64,000 bases of DNA from Bathynomus jamesi. Lineage: Eukaryota; Arthropoda; Malacostraca; Isopoda; Cirolanidae. The DNA lies in the NCBI GenBank assembly GCA_023014485.1, contig JAJOZX010009451.1:1-64000 (forward strand), given 5' to 3'. Each line of letters begins with the position of its first letter. The first letter of the stretch is position 1. The notes beneath the pieces were generated by a model. It was not told the DNA's origin. It saw only the letters and a program-made list of their open reading frames with translations, and ran no database searches. Position numbers and translations under genes: made by a program. Below are positions 47,688 to 60,512 of the stretch, piece by piece.

Positions 47688-49836
47688 CTATGATCGACAT
47701 TTCAGTGAAATTTTACGTCGATTTTTGAATTACTTTGGCATTATATTGTTGAAAACAGTAGATAAAGCAGTTTTTTATCAATAGTTTCTTATTCGAATGA
47801 AAAATACTGAAAAAGATAAGTTTATGTTTTATCATAAGAAAATTGCACAAAAAGTGTTCAAAACACGGAGGAAATCACTTTTTGGTACAAAATTTTCATT
47901 TCATTAACATCGAATTTTAGTGGTAATTTTGGACGATTTTTGTCTAGTTTTCGATATATATTGTACAAAACTATAAACTAAAGCACATTATAGCCAAAAA
48001 TTACTAATTCCAGGTAATATTTTGAAAAAAATTCAACCGTATAGATGTTAATTTATAGTCCCATTTTCATTTCTAAATCTAAAACTAGGCTAAATGATGC
48101 GATTTTTAAGCTAAAATTTGCGTAGTATTTAATGTTGGTATATATCATTTCATGAATTTCATTCACTTTTACAATATTTTAGGGCTATATTAAAGATTGT
48201 CTAAAAATTGGATCATAAAACATGGAAAAAATCGACTTTTTCCATTAATTTTTTGCCTTACTATGATCGACATTTCAGTGAAATTTTACGTCGATTTTTG
48301 AATTACTTTGGCATTATATTGTTGAAAACAGTAAGATAAAGCAGTTTTTTATCAATAGCTTCTTATTCGAATGAAAAATATTGAGAAAGATAAGTTTATG
48401 TTTTATCCTAAGAAAATTGCACAAAAAGTGCTCAAAACACGGAGAAAATCACTTTTTGGTACAAAATTTTCATTTCATTAACATCGAATTTTAGTGAAAT
48501 GTTTGGACGATTTTTGTCTAGTTTTCGATATATATTGTACAAAACTATAAACTAAAGCACATTATAGCCAGAAATTACTAATTCCAGTAAATATTTTGAA
48601 AAAAATTCAACCGTATAGATGTTAATTTATAGTCCCATTTTCATTTCTAAATCTAAAACTAGGCTAAATGTTGCGATTTTTAAGCTAAAATTTGCGTAGT
48701 ATTTAATGTTGGTATATATCATTTCATGAATTTCATTCACTTTTACAATATATTAGGGCTATATTAAAGATATAAACTATAAACTAAAGCACATTATAGT
48801 CAAAAATTACTAATTCCAGTTAAATATTTTGAAAAAAATTCAACCGTATAGATGTTAATTTATAGTCCCATTTTCATTTCTAAATCTAAAAATAGGCTAA
48901 ATGATCCGATTTTTAAGCTAAAATTTGCGTAGTATTTAATGTTGGTATATATCATTTCACGAATTTCATTCACTTTTACAATATTTTAGGGCTACATTAA
49001 AGATTGTCTAAAAATTGGATCTTAAAACATGGAAAAAATCGACTTTTTCCAGTAATTTTTTGCCTTACTATGATCGACATTTCAGTGAAATTTTACGTCG
49101 ATTTTTGAATTACTTTGGCATTATATTGTTGAAAACAGTAAGATAAAGCAGTTTTTTATCAATAACTTCTTATTCGAATGAAAAATACTGAAAAAGATAA
49201 GTTCAAGTTTTATCATAAGAAAATTGCACAAAAAGTGCTCAAAACACGGAGAAAATCACTTTTTGGTACAAAATTTTCATTTCATTAACATCGAATTTTA
49301 GTGAAATGTTTTGACGATTTTTGTCTAGTTTTCGATATATATTGTACAAAACTATAAACTAAAGCACATTATAGCCAAAAATTACTAATTCCAGTTAAAT
49401 ATTTTGAAAAAAATTCAACCGTATAGATGTTAATTTATAGTCCCATTTTCATTTCTAAATCTAAAACTAGGCTAAATGATGCGATTTTTAAGCTAAAATT
49501 TGCGTAGTATTTAATGTTGGTATATATCATTTCATGAATTTCATTCACTTTTACAATATTTTAGTGCTATATTAAAGATTGTCTAAAAATTGGATCATAA
49601 AACATGGAAAAAATCGACTTTTTCCATTAATTTTTTGCCTTACTATGATCGACATTTCAGTGAAATTTTACGTCGATTTTTGAATTACTTTGGCATTATA
49701 TTGTTGAAAACAGTAAGATAAAGCAGTTTTTTATCAATAGCTTCTTATTCGAATGAAAAATATTGAGAAAGATAAGTTTATGTTTTATCATAAGAAAATT
49801 GCACAAAAAGTGTTCAAAACACGGAGGAAATCACTT
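47688..49836. repeat. AT-rich satellite array, block 7 (left of copy 7)
   Basis: 2149 bp, no gene, clean monomer repeats with a truncated-unit junction near 48769. It ends at ACTT (49833-49836), the target site of the type II element. It is nearly identical in length and text to 60513-62660, which precedes copy 9. Confidence 0.95.
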
Positions 49837-50303
49837 TGTAGTGAATACTCTTATTTTAGTTTCAAGTTAAATGTTAATTTTACCGTCTTGAATTTCGGAA
49901 TAGTATAAATTCATTTTAAATTAGTTACCCCATTATAATTCAATTGTGAACCACATTAATACTAATTTTATGTATACTATATTATTTTATTGTATGTAAA
50001 CATAATTAAATATATATCACAATTGTCAGTTAATTATTTATATTCAAATATTTATTTTAATCTAATGCCATGTCCATTTTACAAATAAATAATAGAAAAC
50101 CAAAGGTTATATTTTCCACCTTTGGTACTGTCGTAGTTTCGCCTAACGGACTCAATACGGCTAGTGAGATAATCACTGGTTGGCACTTAACTAGCGGCAG
50201 TGCTTATGGCTACATCATCCAGGTTAACCTATACCGGATAGATGCGCTACGGTCCCAAGCCGTAGCTTGCCTAGGCCAACGACGACGACGACGTAAACCA
50301 ACA
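49837..50303 (+). repeat. 5' LTR of copy 7 (type II)
   Basis: 467 bp. Type II markers are accgtcttg, ataattaaatatat, ctaatgccatg, aaccaaaggtt and four acg units before taaacc. It carries C in cctaggCcaacg, the state found in type I 3' LTRs. Confidence 0.94.
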
Positions 50304-50343
50304 ATTGGTGACCCCGGAGCTGGATTACCCCTTCTACCCGAAC

Positions 50344-50530
50344 GACTAGGACTAGACTGTAATGTCGTTCGTGCCCATCACCCCCTTCACCCGAACGACT
50401 AGGACCAGACTGTAATGTCGTTCGTGCCCATCACCCCCTTCACCCGAACGACTAGGACTAGACTGTAACGTCGTTCGTGCCCACCACCCCCTTCACCCGA
50501 GCGACTAGGACCAGACTGTAATGTCGCTCG
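50344..50530 (+). repeat. Four 53-bp repeats in the gag leader (type II)
   Basis: Units start at 50344, 50397, 50450 and 50503, exactly 53 bp apart; the last is partial. They begin gactaggac(t/c)agactgtaa and include tcgttcgtgcccatcacccc. Type I elements have only the first and last of these, so the difference is a gain or loss of two units. Confidence 0.9.
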
Positions 50531-50643
50531 TGCCCTCTGCCCCTCACCCCTGCCCGTGCGCTCTGTGCCTGCGCTCGTCTCAACCTCCACTCCTTCGTTG
50601 GGAACTTGTCGTCTTGCTTGTACGTCAGCAAGCCTAGGAGAAG

Positions 50644-51408
50644 ATGCCTGACGACGCTGGTGCCATCTCCCACTTGAGCGTAAAGCTCCCCGTCTTCTGG
50701 CCGGGTGATCCATTTATTTGGTTCCACCAAGTGGAATCACAATTCAACTTGGGAAGGATCACCACTAGCAGGACGAAATACGATCATGTTTTGTCCTCTC
50801 TACCAGCAAGCATCATCTCTGAAGTCCGTGACGTCATCGTATCTCCTTCCACGAGTGAGGACCCGTACAACGATCTGAAGTCTGCCATCCTGCGCCGCAC
50901 CACTGTCTCCGAGCGTGAGAAACTACATCAGTTAATCTCAAAAGAAGAACTTGGAGACCGTAAGCCCACTCAAATGCTGAGGGCTATGCAGTGCGCTCTA
51001 GGCGAACGCGCACAAACCTTCGATAAGGACATCTTTAGACAGTTGTTCTTGCAGAAACTTCCTCCATCAGCTCAGCGTGTCTTGGCCACTATGGATCCTG
51101 CTACTCCAGTTGATAAACTAGCAGAAACTGCCGACAAAGTAGTGGAGATTGACACAGCTCCGGTCAACAACGTAAACACACAATCGGAACTGGAGTTGAA
51201 AGTGAAAGAGTTAAGTCAACGACTCAACCACGTTTGTTCTCTGCTACAAAATCAACGGCAAAGAAGCCATTCTCGGTCAAGATTTACGAAGAGGCATCGT
51301 TCGAGTTCCGGGAAGATCTGCTTCTACCACTCGAAATTTGGAAAGAAGGCTAGGAAGTGCATCTCCCCTTGCAATTTTTCGTCGGAAAACCCCAGCAGCG
51401 AGTCCTAA
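50644..51408 (+). CDS. gag: Gag polyprotein, copy 7 (type II)
   Basis: 254 codons, intact, the same length as type I. About eight residues differ from type I: VESQF for VETQF, ITTSR for ITASR, VSPST for VSTST, Arg for Cys at 84 (ILRRTT), EKLHQ for EKVHQ, TQSEL for TQLEL, SQRLN for SQQLN and FGKKAR for FGRKAR. The zinc-finger Cys and His residues are all kept. The changes are mostly conservative, consistent with a related functional lineage, although no substitution test was run. Confidence 0.9.
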   Translation: MPDDAGAISHLSVKLPVFWPGDPFIWFHQVESQFNLGRITTSRTKYDHVLSSLPASIISEVRDVIVSPSTSEDPYNDLKSAILRRTTVSEREKLHQLISKEELGDRKPTQMLRAMQCALGERAQTFDKDIFRQLFLQKLPPSAQRVLATMDPATPVDKLAETADKVVEIDTAPVNNVNTQSELELKVKELSQRLNHVCSLLQNQRQRSHSRSRFTKRHRSSSGKICFYHSKFGKKARKCISPCNFSSENPSSES

Positions 51409-54400
51409 TGGCGTCTAGTACTCGCACTGCCAACCTGTTATTCATAAAGGACAGGAACTCTGGTATCAATTTCTTGGTCGATACCGGAGCGTCAGTCAGT
51501 GTATTCCCTCAAAAATCTGGTCATACGCACTCGGAATCTCCGCCTCTATACGCTGCTAACGGTTCACGCATACCCACGTACGGTACTCAGTCGCGTGAAC
51601 TAAACTTGGGCCTTCACCGATCCTTCAAGTGGATTTTCATCTGTGCTCAAGTGCGGCATCCCATAATCGGCGCTGACTTCCTCCAGCATTTCAAACTCCT
51701 GGTGGATCTTGACAAGCGACGCTTATGCGACCAGGCCACACTGCTTTCTGTTCTTGCCAAACAGGTTGCCCTTCCGGACGCCTCGAACTCTGCACTTTCC
51801 CTCGTTCCCCCTAATTCCATGTACCAGTGCCTTTTCCAACGATATCCAGGAATTCTTCAACCTATGCAGATGGGTGATACCATTAAGCACACCGTTACCC
51901 ATCACATTACAACAAAAGGTCCCCCTGTGTTTGCAAAACCCAGACGTCTTGCCCCGGACAAACTGAAAGCTGCCAAATCGGAATTCCAGCTTATGCTGGA
52001 TCTTGGGATAATAAGACCTTCCAAAAGCAGTTGGTCCTCTCCCCTACACCTGGTCCAGAAGAAGTCAGGAGACTGGAGACCATGTGGGGATTACCGGTTT
52101 TTGAATTCGACAACCATCCCGGACCGATATCCGGTACCAAATGTCCAAGACTTTACTTCTCTTCTCCACGGCAAATCTATCTTCAGTAAAATAGATCTCG
52201 TTAAGGCTTTCCACCACATTCCCGTAGAGCCTTCGGATATTCCCAAGACTGCAGTTTGTACACCATTTGGGTTATTCGAATTTGTGAAGATGCCGTTCGG
52301 GCTACGGAATGCTGCGCAAACCTTTCAGAGGTTTATAGATGAGGTCACCAGAGGCTTAGACTTTGTTTATGCCTACGTCGATGATTTGCTTGTGGCCAGC
52401 TCAACGGAAGAGGAACATAAGGAACATCTTTCACTCCTCTTTCAACGCTTAGAACAATACGGTGTTACTATTAATGCATCTAAGTGTGTGTTTGCACAGC
52501 CAACCTTGGAATTTCTTGGTCACACGATTTCGCAGCACGGAATTACCCCCCTTCAGGACAAGTGTGAAGTGATAAAAAATTACCCTATGCCAAATAATCA
52601 GCGTGAGTTACGTCGGTTTCTAGGTTTGGTCAATTATTACCACAAGTTCATTAAAAACTGTGCCAGTGTTCTTGCTCCTCTACACGCTATGATCACACAC
52701 AAACGCAAGGTAACGAAATTGTATGGTGCAACGATAGTTTACAGGCGTTCGACAATGCCAAAAATGCTATCAATAGTGCATTGTCTTTGTCATTTCCTAT
52801 CAGTGATGCCCCCCTAACTCTGACGGTCGATGCCTCAGATGTTGCGATCGGTGGGGTGTTGGAACAAACCATTAACGGTCAACAAGCACCCATCGCGTTT
52901 TACTCGAAAAAGCTGCAGCCAGCCCAAACGCGTTATAGTGCTTTCGGACGTGAACTTCTTGCTATTTACTTAAACGTGAAGCATTTTCAACATTTCCTTG
53001 AAGGCCGAGAGTTTTGTGTTTTTACCGACCACAAACCTTTGGTCACTGTCTTCAATAAAAACAGCTGTAACCACTCTCCCAGAGTCATCAGGCAACTCGA
53101 TTATATCTCGCAATTTACCACAGATATCCGCCACATCAAAGGTGTCTTGAACACTCCAGCGGATGCACTTTCAAGAATAGAGATTACTTCTGTTACCCTC
53201 AGCTCTACACTGTGGAATGCTATTGCACAGGATCAAGATAAGGATACGGAACTACAAGACCTGCTCAGAGAAGACTCCACTCACTCACTTTCCCTCAAGA
53301 AAATGAGTATGCCAGGATTGTCTGTGCCCCTCTATTGCGACGTATCAACAGCTGCTATTCGCCCTTATGTCCCTCCATGTCACAGAAAAGCAGTCTTCAC
53401 GGATCTTCATAAGCCCTCCCATCCTGGTATCCGTGCTTCGCAACACCTGGTTACCTCTCGCTTTGTTTGGCCCTCGATGCGGAAGGATGTCAAACATTGG
53501 ACCAAAACGTGCCTTGCCTGCCAGCGTGCCAAAGTCCAAAGGCACACCAGGTCCCCCTTTGACGCATTTCCGCCCCCATCCCAGCGATTTGAGGTAATTC
53601 ATGTAGACATTGTTGGCCCTCTTCCAGTGATTCAAGGCCAACGTTATCTGCTCACCTGTCTCGACCGCTTTTCCAGATGGCCTGAAGCCATCCCACTTCC
53701 TGATATCCAAGCGGACACTGTTGCAAGAGCCTTTCTTCATGGATGGGTATCAAGATTTGGATTGCCAACAAAAGTCATCACTGACCAAGGTCGCCAATTT
53801 GAGTCTTCGCTTTGGAAGAAGTTTACCAGCTTGTTGGGTACAGTACATGCGCATACCTGTGCGTACCATCCGCAAGCTAACGGCCTCGTCGAACGCTTCC
53901 ATCGCCAGCTGAAGTCATCCCTTATGTGTCACGAAGACTCCCATTGGATGGATAAGCTTCCACTCGTTTTGCTTGGTATTCGCTCTGCATTTAAGAGTGA
54001 TCTGAAGACTACAGCGGCTGAACTAGTCTATGGAACAACACTGCGGCTACCAGGTGGCTACTTCACTGCAGGGGATAAGTCATGTGATCCTACGGAATTC
54101 GCTCAAACACTTTCCTCTCACATGCAGTCCCTTCAGCCTGTTCCCCCTCGATTGACTAGCCAACAGAACATCTTTGTTTCCCCAGCCCTCCAATCTTGCA
54201 CCCACGTTTTCGTTCGTGTACCTCTCCCAAAACGGCCTCTCCAATGTCCATATGACGGGCCCTATGAAGTTCTCCGACGTACGCGCAAATCATTTCTCAT
54301 CCAGCGCGGTTCCAAGGTCGACAAGGTTTCTATCGATCGCCTTAAGCCTGCGTTTTTGGAATCAACCTTAAGTGAGGTACAAGTAGCTACCAAAAAGGTT

Positions 54401-54433
54401 CAGCGGAAATCTGTGTCGTTCGGAACTCTTTGA
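51357..54433 (+). pseudogene. pol: Pol polyprotein, copy 7 (type II), one single-base deletion
   Basis: Protease through RT is open to 52817; the YIDD of type I reads YVDD here. One T is missing at about 52722 (aaattgtatgg where type I has aaattgttatgg), between RT and RNase H, shifting the frame. RNase H, integrase and GPY/F continue openly to 54433. The C-terminus reads EVQVATKKVQRKS in place of [13 protein letters not shown]. With only one base lost this copy is close to complete; a base-calling error is possible. Confidence 0.9.
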
Positions 54434-54456
54434 ACTTCCTCTCTGGTGGGGGAGTG

Positions 54457-54923
54457 TGTAGTGAATACTCTTATTTTAGTTTCAAGTTAAATGTTAATTT
54501 TACCGTCTTGAATTTCGGAATAGTATAAATTCATTTTAAATTAGTTACCCCATTATAATTCAATTGTGAACCACATTAATACTAATTTTATGTATACTAT
54601 ATTATTTTATTGTATGTAAACATAATTAAATATATATCACAATTGTCAGTTAATTATTTATATTCAAATATTTATTTTAATCTAATGCCATGTCCATTTT
54701 ACAAATAAATAATAGAAAACCAAAGGTTATATTTTCCACCTTTGGTACTGTCGTAGTTTCGCCTAACGGACTCAATACGGCTAGTGAGATAATCACTGGT
54801 TGGCACTTAACTAGCGGCAGTGCTTATGGCTACATCATCCAGGTTAACCTATACCGGATAGATGCGCTACGGTCCCAAGCCGTAGCTTGCCTAGGCCAAC
54901 GACGACGACGACGTAAACCAACA
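54457..54923 (+). repeat. 3' LTR of copy 7 (type II)
   Basis: 467 bp, identical to the 5' LTR of this copy when compared line by line. It contains no mariner-type insertion. Confidence 0.94.
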
Positions 54924-55542
54924 ACTTTTGGTACAAAATTTTCATTCATTAACATCGAATTTTAGTGGTAATTTTGGACAATTTTTGTCTAGTTTTCGAT
55001 ATATATTGTACAAAACTATAAACTAAAGCGCATTATAGCCAGAAATTACTAATTCCAGTTAAATATTTTGAAAAAAATTCAACCGTATAGATGTTAATTT
55101 ATAGTCCCATTGTCATTTCTAAATCTAAAACTAGGCTAAATGTTGCGATTTTTAAGCTAAAATTTGCGTAGTATTTAATGTTGGTATATATCATTTCATG
55201 AATTTCATTCACTTTTACAATATTTTAGGGCTATATTAAAGATATAAACTATAAACTAAAGCACATTATAGCCAAAAATTACTAATTCCAGTAAATATTT
55301 TGAAAAAAATTCAACCGTATAGATGTTAATTTATAGTCCCATTTTCATTTCTAAATCTAAAAATAGGCTAAATGATCCGATTTTTAAGCTAAAATTTGTG
55401 TAGTATTTAATGTTGGTATATATCATTTCACGAATTTCATTCACTTTTACAATATTTTAGGGCTACATTAAAGATTGTCTAAAAATTGGATCTTAAAACA
55501 TGGAAAAAATCGACTTTTTCCAGGAATTTTTTGCCTTACTAT
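54924..55542. repeat. AT-rich satellite array, block 8 (between copies 7 and 8)
   Basis: 619 bp, no gene. It resumes the monomer interrupted by copy 7 at ACTT, holds the truncated-unit junction near 55245, and ends with the variant ccaggaattttttgcc that precedes every type I insertion. Confidence 0.95.
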
Positions 55543-56004
55543 TGTAGTGAATACTCTTATTTTAGTTTCAAGTTAAATGTTAATTTTACCATCTTGAATT
55601 TCGGAATAGTATAAATTCATTTTAAATTAGTTACCCCATTATAATTCAATTGTGAACCACATTAATACTAATTTTATGTATACTATATTATTTTATTGTA
55701 TGTAACATAATTAATTATATATCACAATTGTCAGTTAATTATTTATATTCAATATTTATTTTAATCTAATACCATGTCCATTTTACAAATAAACAATAGA
55801 AAACCAAGGGTTATATTTTCCACTTTTGGTACTGTCGCAGTTTCGCCTAACGGACTCAATACGGCTAGTGAGATAATCACTGGTTGGCACTTAACTAGCG
55901 GCAGTGCTTATGGCTACATCATCCAGGTTAACCTATACCGGATAGATGCGCTACGGTCCCAAGCCGTAGCTTGCCTAGGTCAACGACGACGACGTAAACC
56001 AACA
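55543..56004 (+). repeat. 5' LTR of copy 8
   Basis: 462 bp, two A bases short (tgtaacataa and tcaatattt). It has the 5'-specific T in cctaggTcaacg. Confidence 0.93.
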
Positions 56005-56238
56005 ATTGGTGACCCCGGAGCTGGATTACCCCTTTTACCCGAATGACTAGGACTAGACTGTAATGTCGTTCGTGCCCATCACCCCCTTCACCCGAGCGAC
56101 TAGGACCAGACTGTAATGTCGCTCGTGCCCTCTGCCCCTCACCCCTGCCCGTGCGCTCTGTGCCTGCGCTCGTCTCAACCTCCACTCCTTCGTTGGTAAC
56201 CTGTCGTCTTGCTTGTACGTCAGCAAGCATAGGAGAAG

Positions 56239-57003
56239 ATGCCTGACGACGCTGGTGCCATCTCCCACTTGAGCGTAAAGCTCCCCGTCTTCTGGCCGGG
56301 TGATCCATTTATTTGGTTCCACCAAGTGGAAACACAATTCAACTTGGGAAGGATCACCGCTAGCAGGACGAAATACGATCATGTTTTGTCCTCTCTACCA
56401 GCGAGCATCATCTCTGAAGTCCGTGACGTCATCGTGTCTACTTCCACGAGTGAGGACCCATACAACGATCTGAAGTCTGCCATCCTGTGCCGCACCACTG
56501 TCTCCGAGCGTGAGAAAGTACATCAGTTAATCTCAAAAGAAGAACTTGGAGACCGTAAGCCCACTCAAATGCTGAGGGCTATGCAGTGCGCTCTAGGCGA
56601 ACGCGCACAAACCTTCGATAAGGACATCTTTAGACAGTTGTTCTTGCAGAAACTTCCTCCATCAGCTCAGCGTGTCTTGGCCACTATGGATCCTGCTACT
56701 CCAGTTGATAAACTAGCAGAAACTGCCGACAAAGTAGTGGAGATTGACACAGCTCCGGTCAACAACGTGAACACACAATTGGAACTGGAGTTGAAAGTGA
56801 AAGAGTTAAGTCAACAACTCAACCACGTTTGTTCTCTGCTACAAAATCAACGGCAAAGAAGCCATTCTCGGTCAAGATTTACGAAGAGGCATCGTTCGAG
56901 TTCCGGGAAGATCTGCTTCTACCACTCAAAATTTGGAAGGAAGGCTAGGAAGTGCATCTCCCCTTGCAATTTTTCGTCGGAAAACCCCAGCAGCGAGTCC
57001 TAA
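56239..57003 (+). CDS. gag: Gag polyprotein, copy 8
   Basis: 254 codons, intact, with the same translation as copy 6. Confidence 0.88.
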   Translation: MPDDAGAISHLSVKLPVFWPGDPFIWFHQVETQFNLGRITASRTKYDHVLSSLPASIISEVRDVIVSTSTSEDPYNDLKSAILCRTTVSEREKVHQLISKEELGDRKPTQMLRAMQCALGERAQTFDKDIFRQLFLQKLPPSAQRVLATMDPATPVDKLAETADKVVEIDTAPVNNVNTQLELELKVKELSQQLNHVCSLLQNQRQRSHSRSRFTKRHRSSSGKICFYHSKFGRKARKCISPCNFSSENPSSES

Positions 57004-60000
57004 TGGCGTCTAGTACTCGCACTGCCAACCTGTTATTCATAAAGGACAGGAACTCTGGTGTCAATTTCTTGGTTGATACCGGAGCGTCAGTCAGTGCATT
57101 CCCTCAAAAATCTGGTCATACGCACTCGGAATCTCCGCCTCTATACGCTGCTAACGGTTCACGCATACCCACGTACGGTACTCAGTCGCGTGAACTAAAC
57201 TTGGGCCTTCACCGATCCTTCAAGTGGATTTTCATCTGTGCTCAAGTGCAGCATCCCATAATCGGCGCTGACTTCCTCCAGCATTTCAAACTCCTGGTGG
57301 ATCTTAACAAGCGACGCTTATGCGACCAGGCCACACTGCTTTCTGTTCTTGCCAAACAGGTTGCCCTTCCGGACGCCTCGAACTCTGCACTTTCCCTCGT
57401 TCCCCCTAATTCCATGTACCAGTGCCTTTTCCAACGATATCCAGGAATTCTTCAACCTATGCAGATGGGTGATACCATTAAGCACACCATTACCCATCAC
57501 ATTACAACAAAAGGTCCCCCTGTGTTTGCAAAACCCAGACGTCTTGCCCCGGACAAACTGAAAGCTGCCAAATCGGAATTCCAGCTTATGATAGATCTTG
57601 GGATAATAAGACCTTCCAAAAGCAGTTGGTCCTCTCCCTACACCTGGTCCAGAAGAAGTCAGGAGACTGGAGACCATGTGGGGATTACCGGTTTTTGAAT
57701 TCGAACCATCCCGGACCGATATCCGGTACCAAATGTCCAAGACTTTACTTCTCTTCTCCACGGCAAATCTATCTTCAGTAAAATAGATCTCGTTAAGGCT
57801 TTCCACCACATTCCCGTAGAGCCTTCGGATATTCCCAAGACTGCAGTTTGTACACCATTTGGGTTATTCGAATTTGTGAAGATGCCGTTCGGGCTACGGA
57901 ATGCTGCGCAAACCTTTCAGAGGTTTATAGATGAGGTCACCAGAGGCTTAGACTTTGTTTATGCCTACATCGATGATTTGCTTGTGGCCAGCTCAACGGA
58001 AGAGGAACATAAGGAACATCTTTCACTCCTCTTTCAACGCTTAGAACAATACGGTGTTACTATTAATGCATCTAAGTGTGTGTTTGCACAGCCAACCTTG
58101 GAATTTCTTGGTCACACGATTTCGCAGCACGGAATTACCCCCCTTCAGGACAAGTGTGAAGTGATAAAAAATTACCCTATGCCAAATAATCAGCGTGAGT
58201 TACGTCGGTTTCTAGGTTTGGTAAATTATTACCACAAGTTCATTAAAAACTGTGCCAGTGTTCTTGCTCCTCTACACGCTATGATCACACACAAACGCAA
58301 GGTAACGAAATTGTTATGGTGTAGCGATAGTTTACAGGCGTTCGACAATGCCAAAAATGCTATCAATAGTGCATTGTCTTTGTCATTTCCTATCAGTGAT
58401 GCCCCCCTAACTCTGACGGTCGATGCATCAGATGTTGCGATCGGTGGAGTGTTGGAACAAACCATTAACGGTCAACAAGCACCCATCGCGTTTTACTCGA
58501 AAAAGCTGCAGCCAGCCCAAACGCGTTATAGTGCTTTCGGACGTGAACTTCTTGCTATTTACTTAAACGTGAAGCATTTTCAACATTTCCTTGAAGGCCG
58601 AGAGTTTTGTGTTTTTACCGACCACAAACCTTTGGTCACTGTCTTCAATAAAAACAGCTGTAACCACTCTCCCAGAGTCATCAGGCAACTCGATTATATC
58701 TCGCAATTTACCACAGATATCCGCCACATCAAAGGTGTCTTGAACACTCCAGCGGATGCACTTTCAAGAATAGAGATTACTTCTGTTACCCTCAGCTCTA
58801 CACTGTGGAATGCTATTGCACAGGATCAAGATAAGGATACGGAACTACAAGACCTGCTCAGAGAAGACTCCACTCACTCACTTTCCCTCAAGAAAATGAG
58901 TATGCCAGGATTGTCTGTGCCCCTCTATTGCGACGTATCAACAGCTGCTATTCGCCTTTATGTCCCTCCATGTCACAGACAAGCAGTCTTCACGGATCTT
59001 CATAACCCCTCCCATCCTGGTATCCGTGCTTCGCAACACCTGGTTACCTCTCGCTTTGTTTGGCCCTCGATGCGGAAGGATGTCAAACATTGGACCAAAA
59101 CGTGCCTTGCCTGCCAGCGTGCCAAAGTCCAAAGGCACACCAGGTCCCCCTTTGACGCATTTCCGCCCCCATCCCAGCGATTTGAGGTAATTCATGTAGA
59201 CATTGTTGGCCCTCTTCCAGTGATTCAAGGCCAACGTTATCTGCTCACCTGTCTCGACCGCTTTTCCAGATGGCCTGAAGCCATCCCACTTTCTGATATC
59301 CAAGCGGACACTGTTGCAAGAGCCTTTCTTCATGGATGGGTATCAAGATTTGGATTGCCGACAAAAGTCATCACTGACCAAGGTCGCCAATTTGAGTCTT
59401 CGCTTTGGAAGAAGTTTACCAGCTTGTTGGGTACAGTACATGCGCATACCTGTGCGTATCATCCGCAAGCTAACGGCCTCGTCGAACGCTTCCATCGCCA
59501 GCTGAAGTCATCCCTTATGTGTCACGAAGACTCCCATTGGATGGATAAGCTTCCACTCGTTTTGCTTGGTATTCGCTCTGCATTTAAGAGTGATCTGAAG
59601 ACTACAGCGGCTGAACTAGTCTATGGAACAACACTGCGGCTACCAGGTGGCTACTTCACTGCAGGGGATAAGTCATGCGATCCTACGGAATTCGCTCAAA
59701 CACTTTCCTCTCACATGCAGTCCCTTCAGCCTGTTCCCCCTCGATTGACTAGCCAACAGAACATCTTTGTTTCCCCAGCCCTCCAATCTTGCACCCACGT
59801 TTTCGTTCGTGTACCTCTCCCAAAACGGCCTCTCCAATGTCCATATGACGGGCCCTATGAAGTTCTCCGACGTACGCGCAAATCATTTCTCATCCAGCGC
59901 GGTTCCAAGGTCGACAAGGTTTCTATCGATCGTCTTAAGCCTGCGTTTTTGGAATCAACCTTAAGCGAGGTACATGTAGCTACCAAAAAGGTCCATGGGA

Positions 60001-60026
60001 AATCTGTGTCGTTCGGAACTCTTTGA
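56952..60026 (+). pseudogene. pol: Pol polyprotein, copy 8, short frameshifted segment in RT
   Basis: A C is lost at about 57638 (ctctccctacacc) and two bases at about 57704 (ttcgaaccatccc). The three losses sum to one codon, so the normal frame returns after 57704. In between, about 22 codons of the RT fingers are read in the wrong frame and hit a stop at 57696-57698. Everything from the first RT catalytic Asp through integrase and GPY/F is open and matches copy 6. Confidence 0.9.
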
Positions 60027-60049
60027 ACTTCCTCTCTGGTGGGGGAGTG

Positions 60050-60512
60050 TGTAGTGAATACTCTTATTTTAGTTTCAAGTTAAATGTTAATTTTACCATC
60101 TTGAATTTCGGAATAGTATAAATTCATTTTAAATTAGTTACCCCATTATAATTCAATTGTGAACCACATTAATACTAATTTTATGTATACTATATTATTT
60201 TATTGTATGTAAACATAATTAATTATATATCACAATTGTCAGTTAATTATTTATATTCAAATATTTATTTTAATCTAATACCATGTCCATTTTACAAATA
60301 AACAATAGAAAACCAAGGGTTATATTTCCACTTTTGGTACTGTCGCAGTTTCGCCTAACGGACTCAATACGGCTAGTGAGATAATCACTGGTTGGCACTT
60401 AACTAGCGGCAGTGCTTATGGCTACATCATCCAGGTTAACCTATACCGGATAGATGCGCTACGGTCCCAAGCCGTAGCTTGCCTAGGCCAACGACGACGA
60501 CGTAAACCAACA
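60050..60512 (+). repeat. 3' LTR of copy 8
   Basis: 463 bp, one T short in tatatttccac, uninterrupted, with C in cctaggCcaacg. Confidence 0.93.

Larger units (their letters stand above)
49837..54923 (+). mobile_element. Ty3/Gypsy LTR retrotransposon copy 7 (type II subfamily)
   Basis: 5' LTR 49837-50303, primer-binding-like site from 50306, purine tract 54445-54456, 3' LTR 54457-54923, flanked by ACTT at 49833-49836 and 54924-54927. Its 5087 bp equal the type I length of 4976 plus 3 bp in each LTR (one extra acg), plus two extra 53-bp leader repeats, minus one base in pol. The two LTRs read identically over 467 bp, so by the usual LTR clock it is younger than the type I insertion. Substitutions relative to type I are spread over the LTRs, gag and pol. 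Confidence 0.95.
55543..60512 (+). mobile_element. Ty3/Gypsy LTR retrotransposon copy 8 (type I)
   Basis: 5' LTR 55543-56004, primer-binding-like site from 56007, purine tract 60038-60049, 3' LTR 60050-60512; CTAT at 55539-55542 and 60513-60516. The 4970 bp equal copy 6 minus two bases in the 5' LTR, three in pol and one in the 3' LTR. It shares the ctgtaatgtcg leader variant with copies 5 and 6 and lies 12,831 bp from copy 6. Confidence 0.95.

Noticed and set aside
50344..50530. CRISPR-like array
   Set aside because: The 53-bp units are directly adjacent without spacers, in a eukaryotic retroelement leader. The satellite monomers likewise have no unique spacers.
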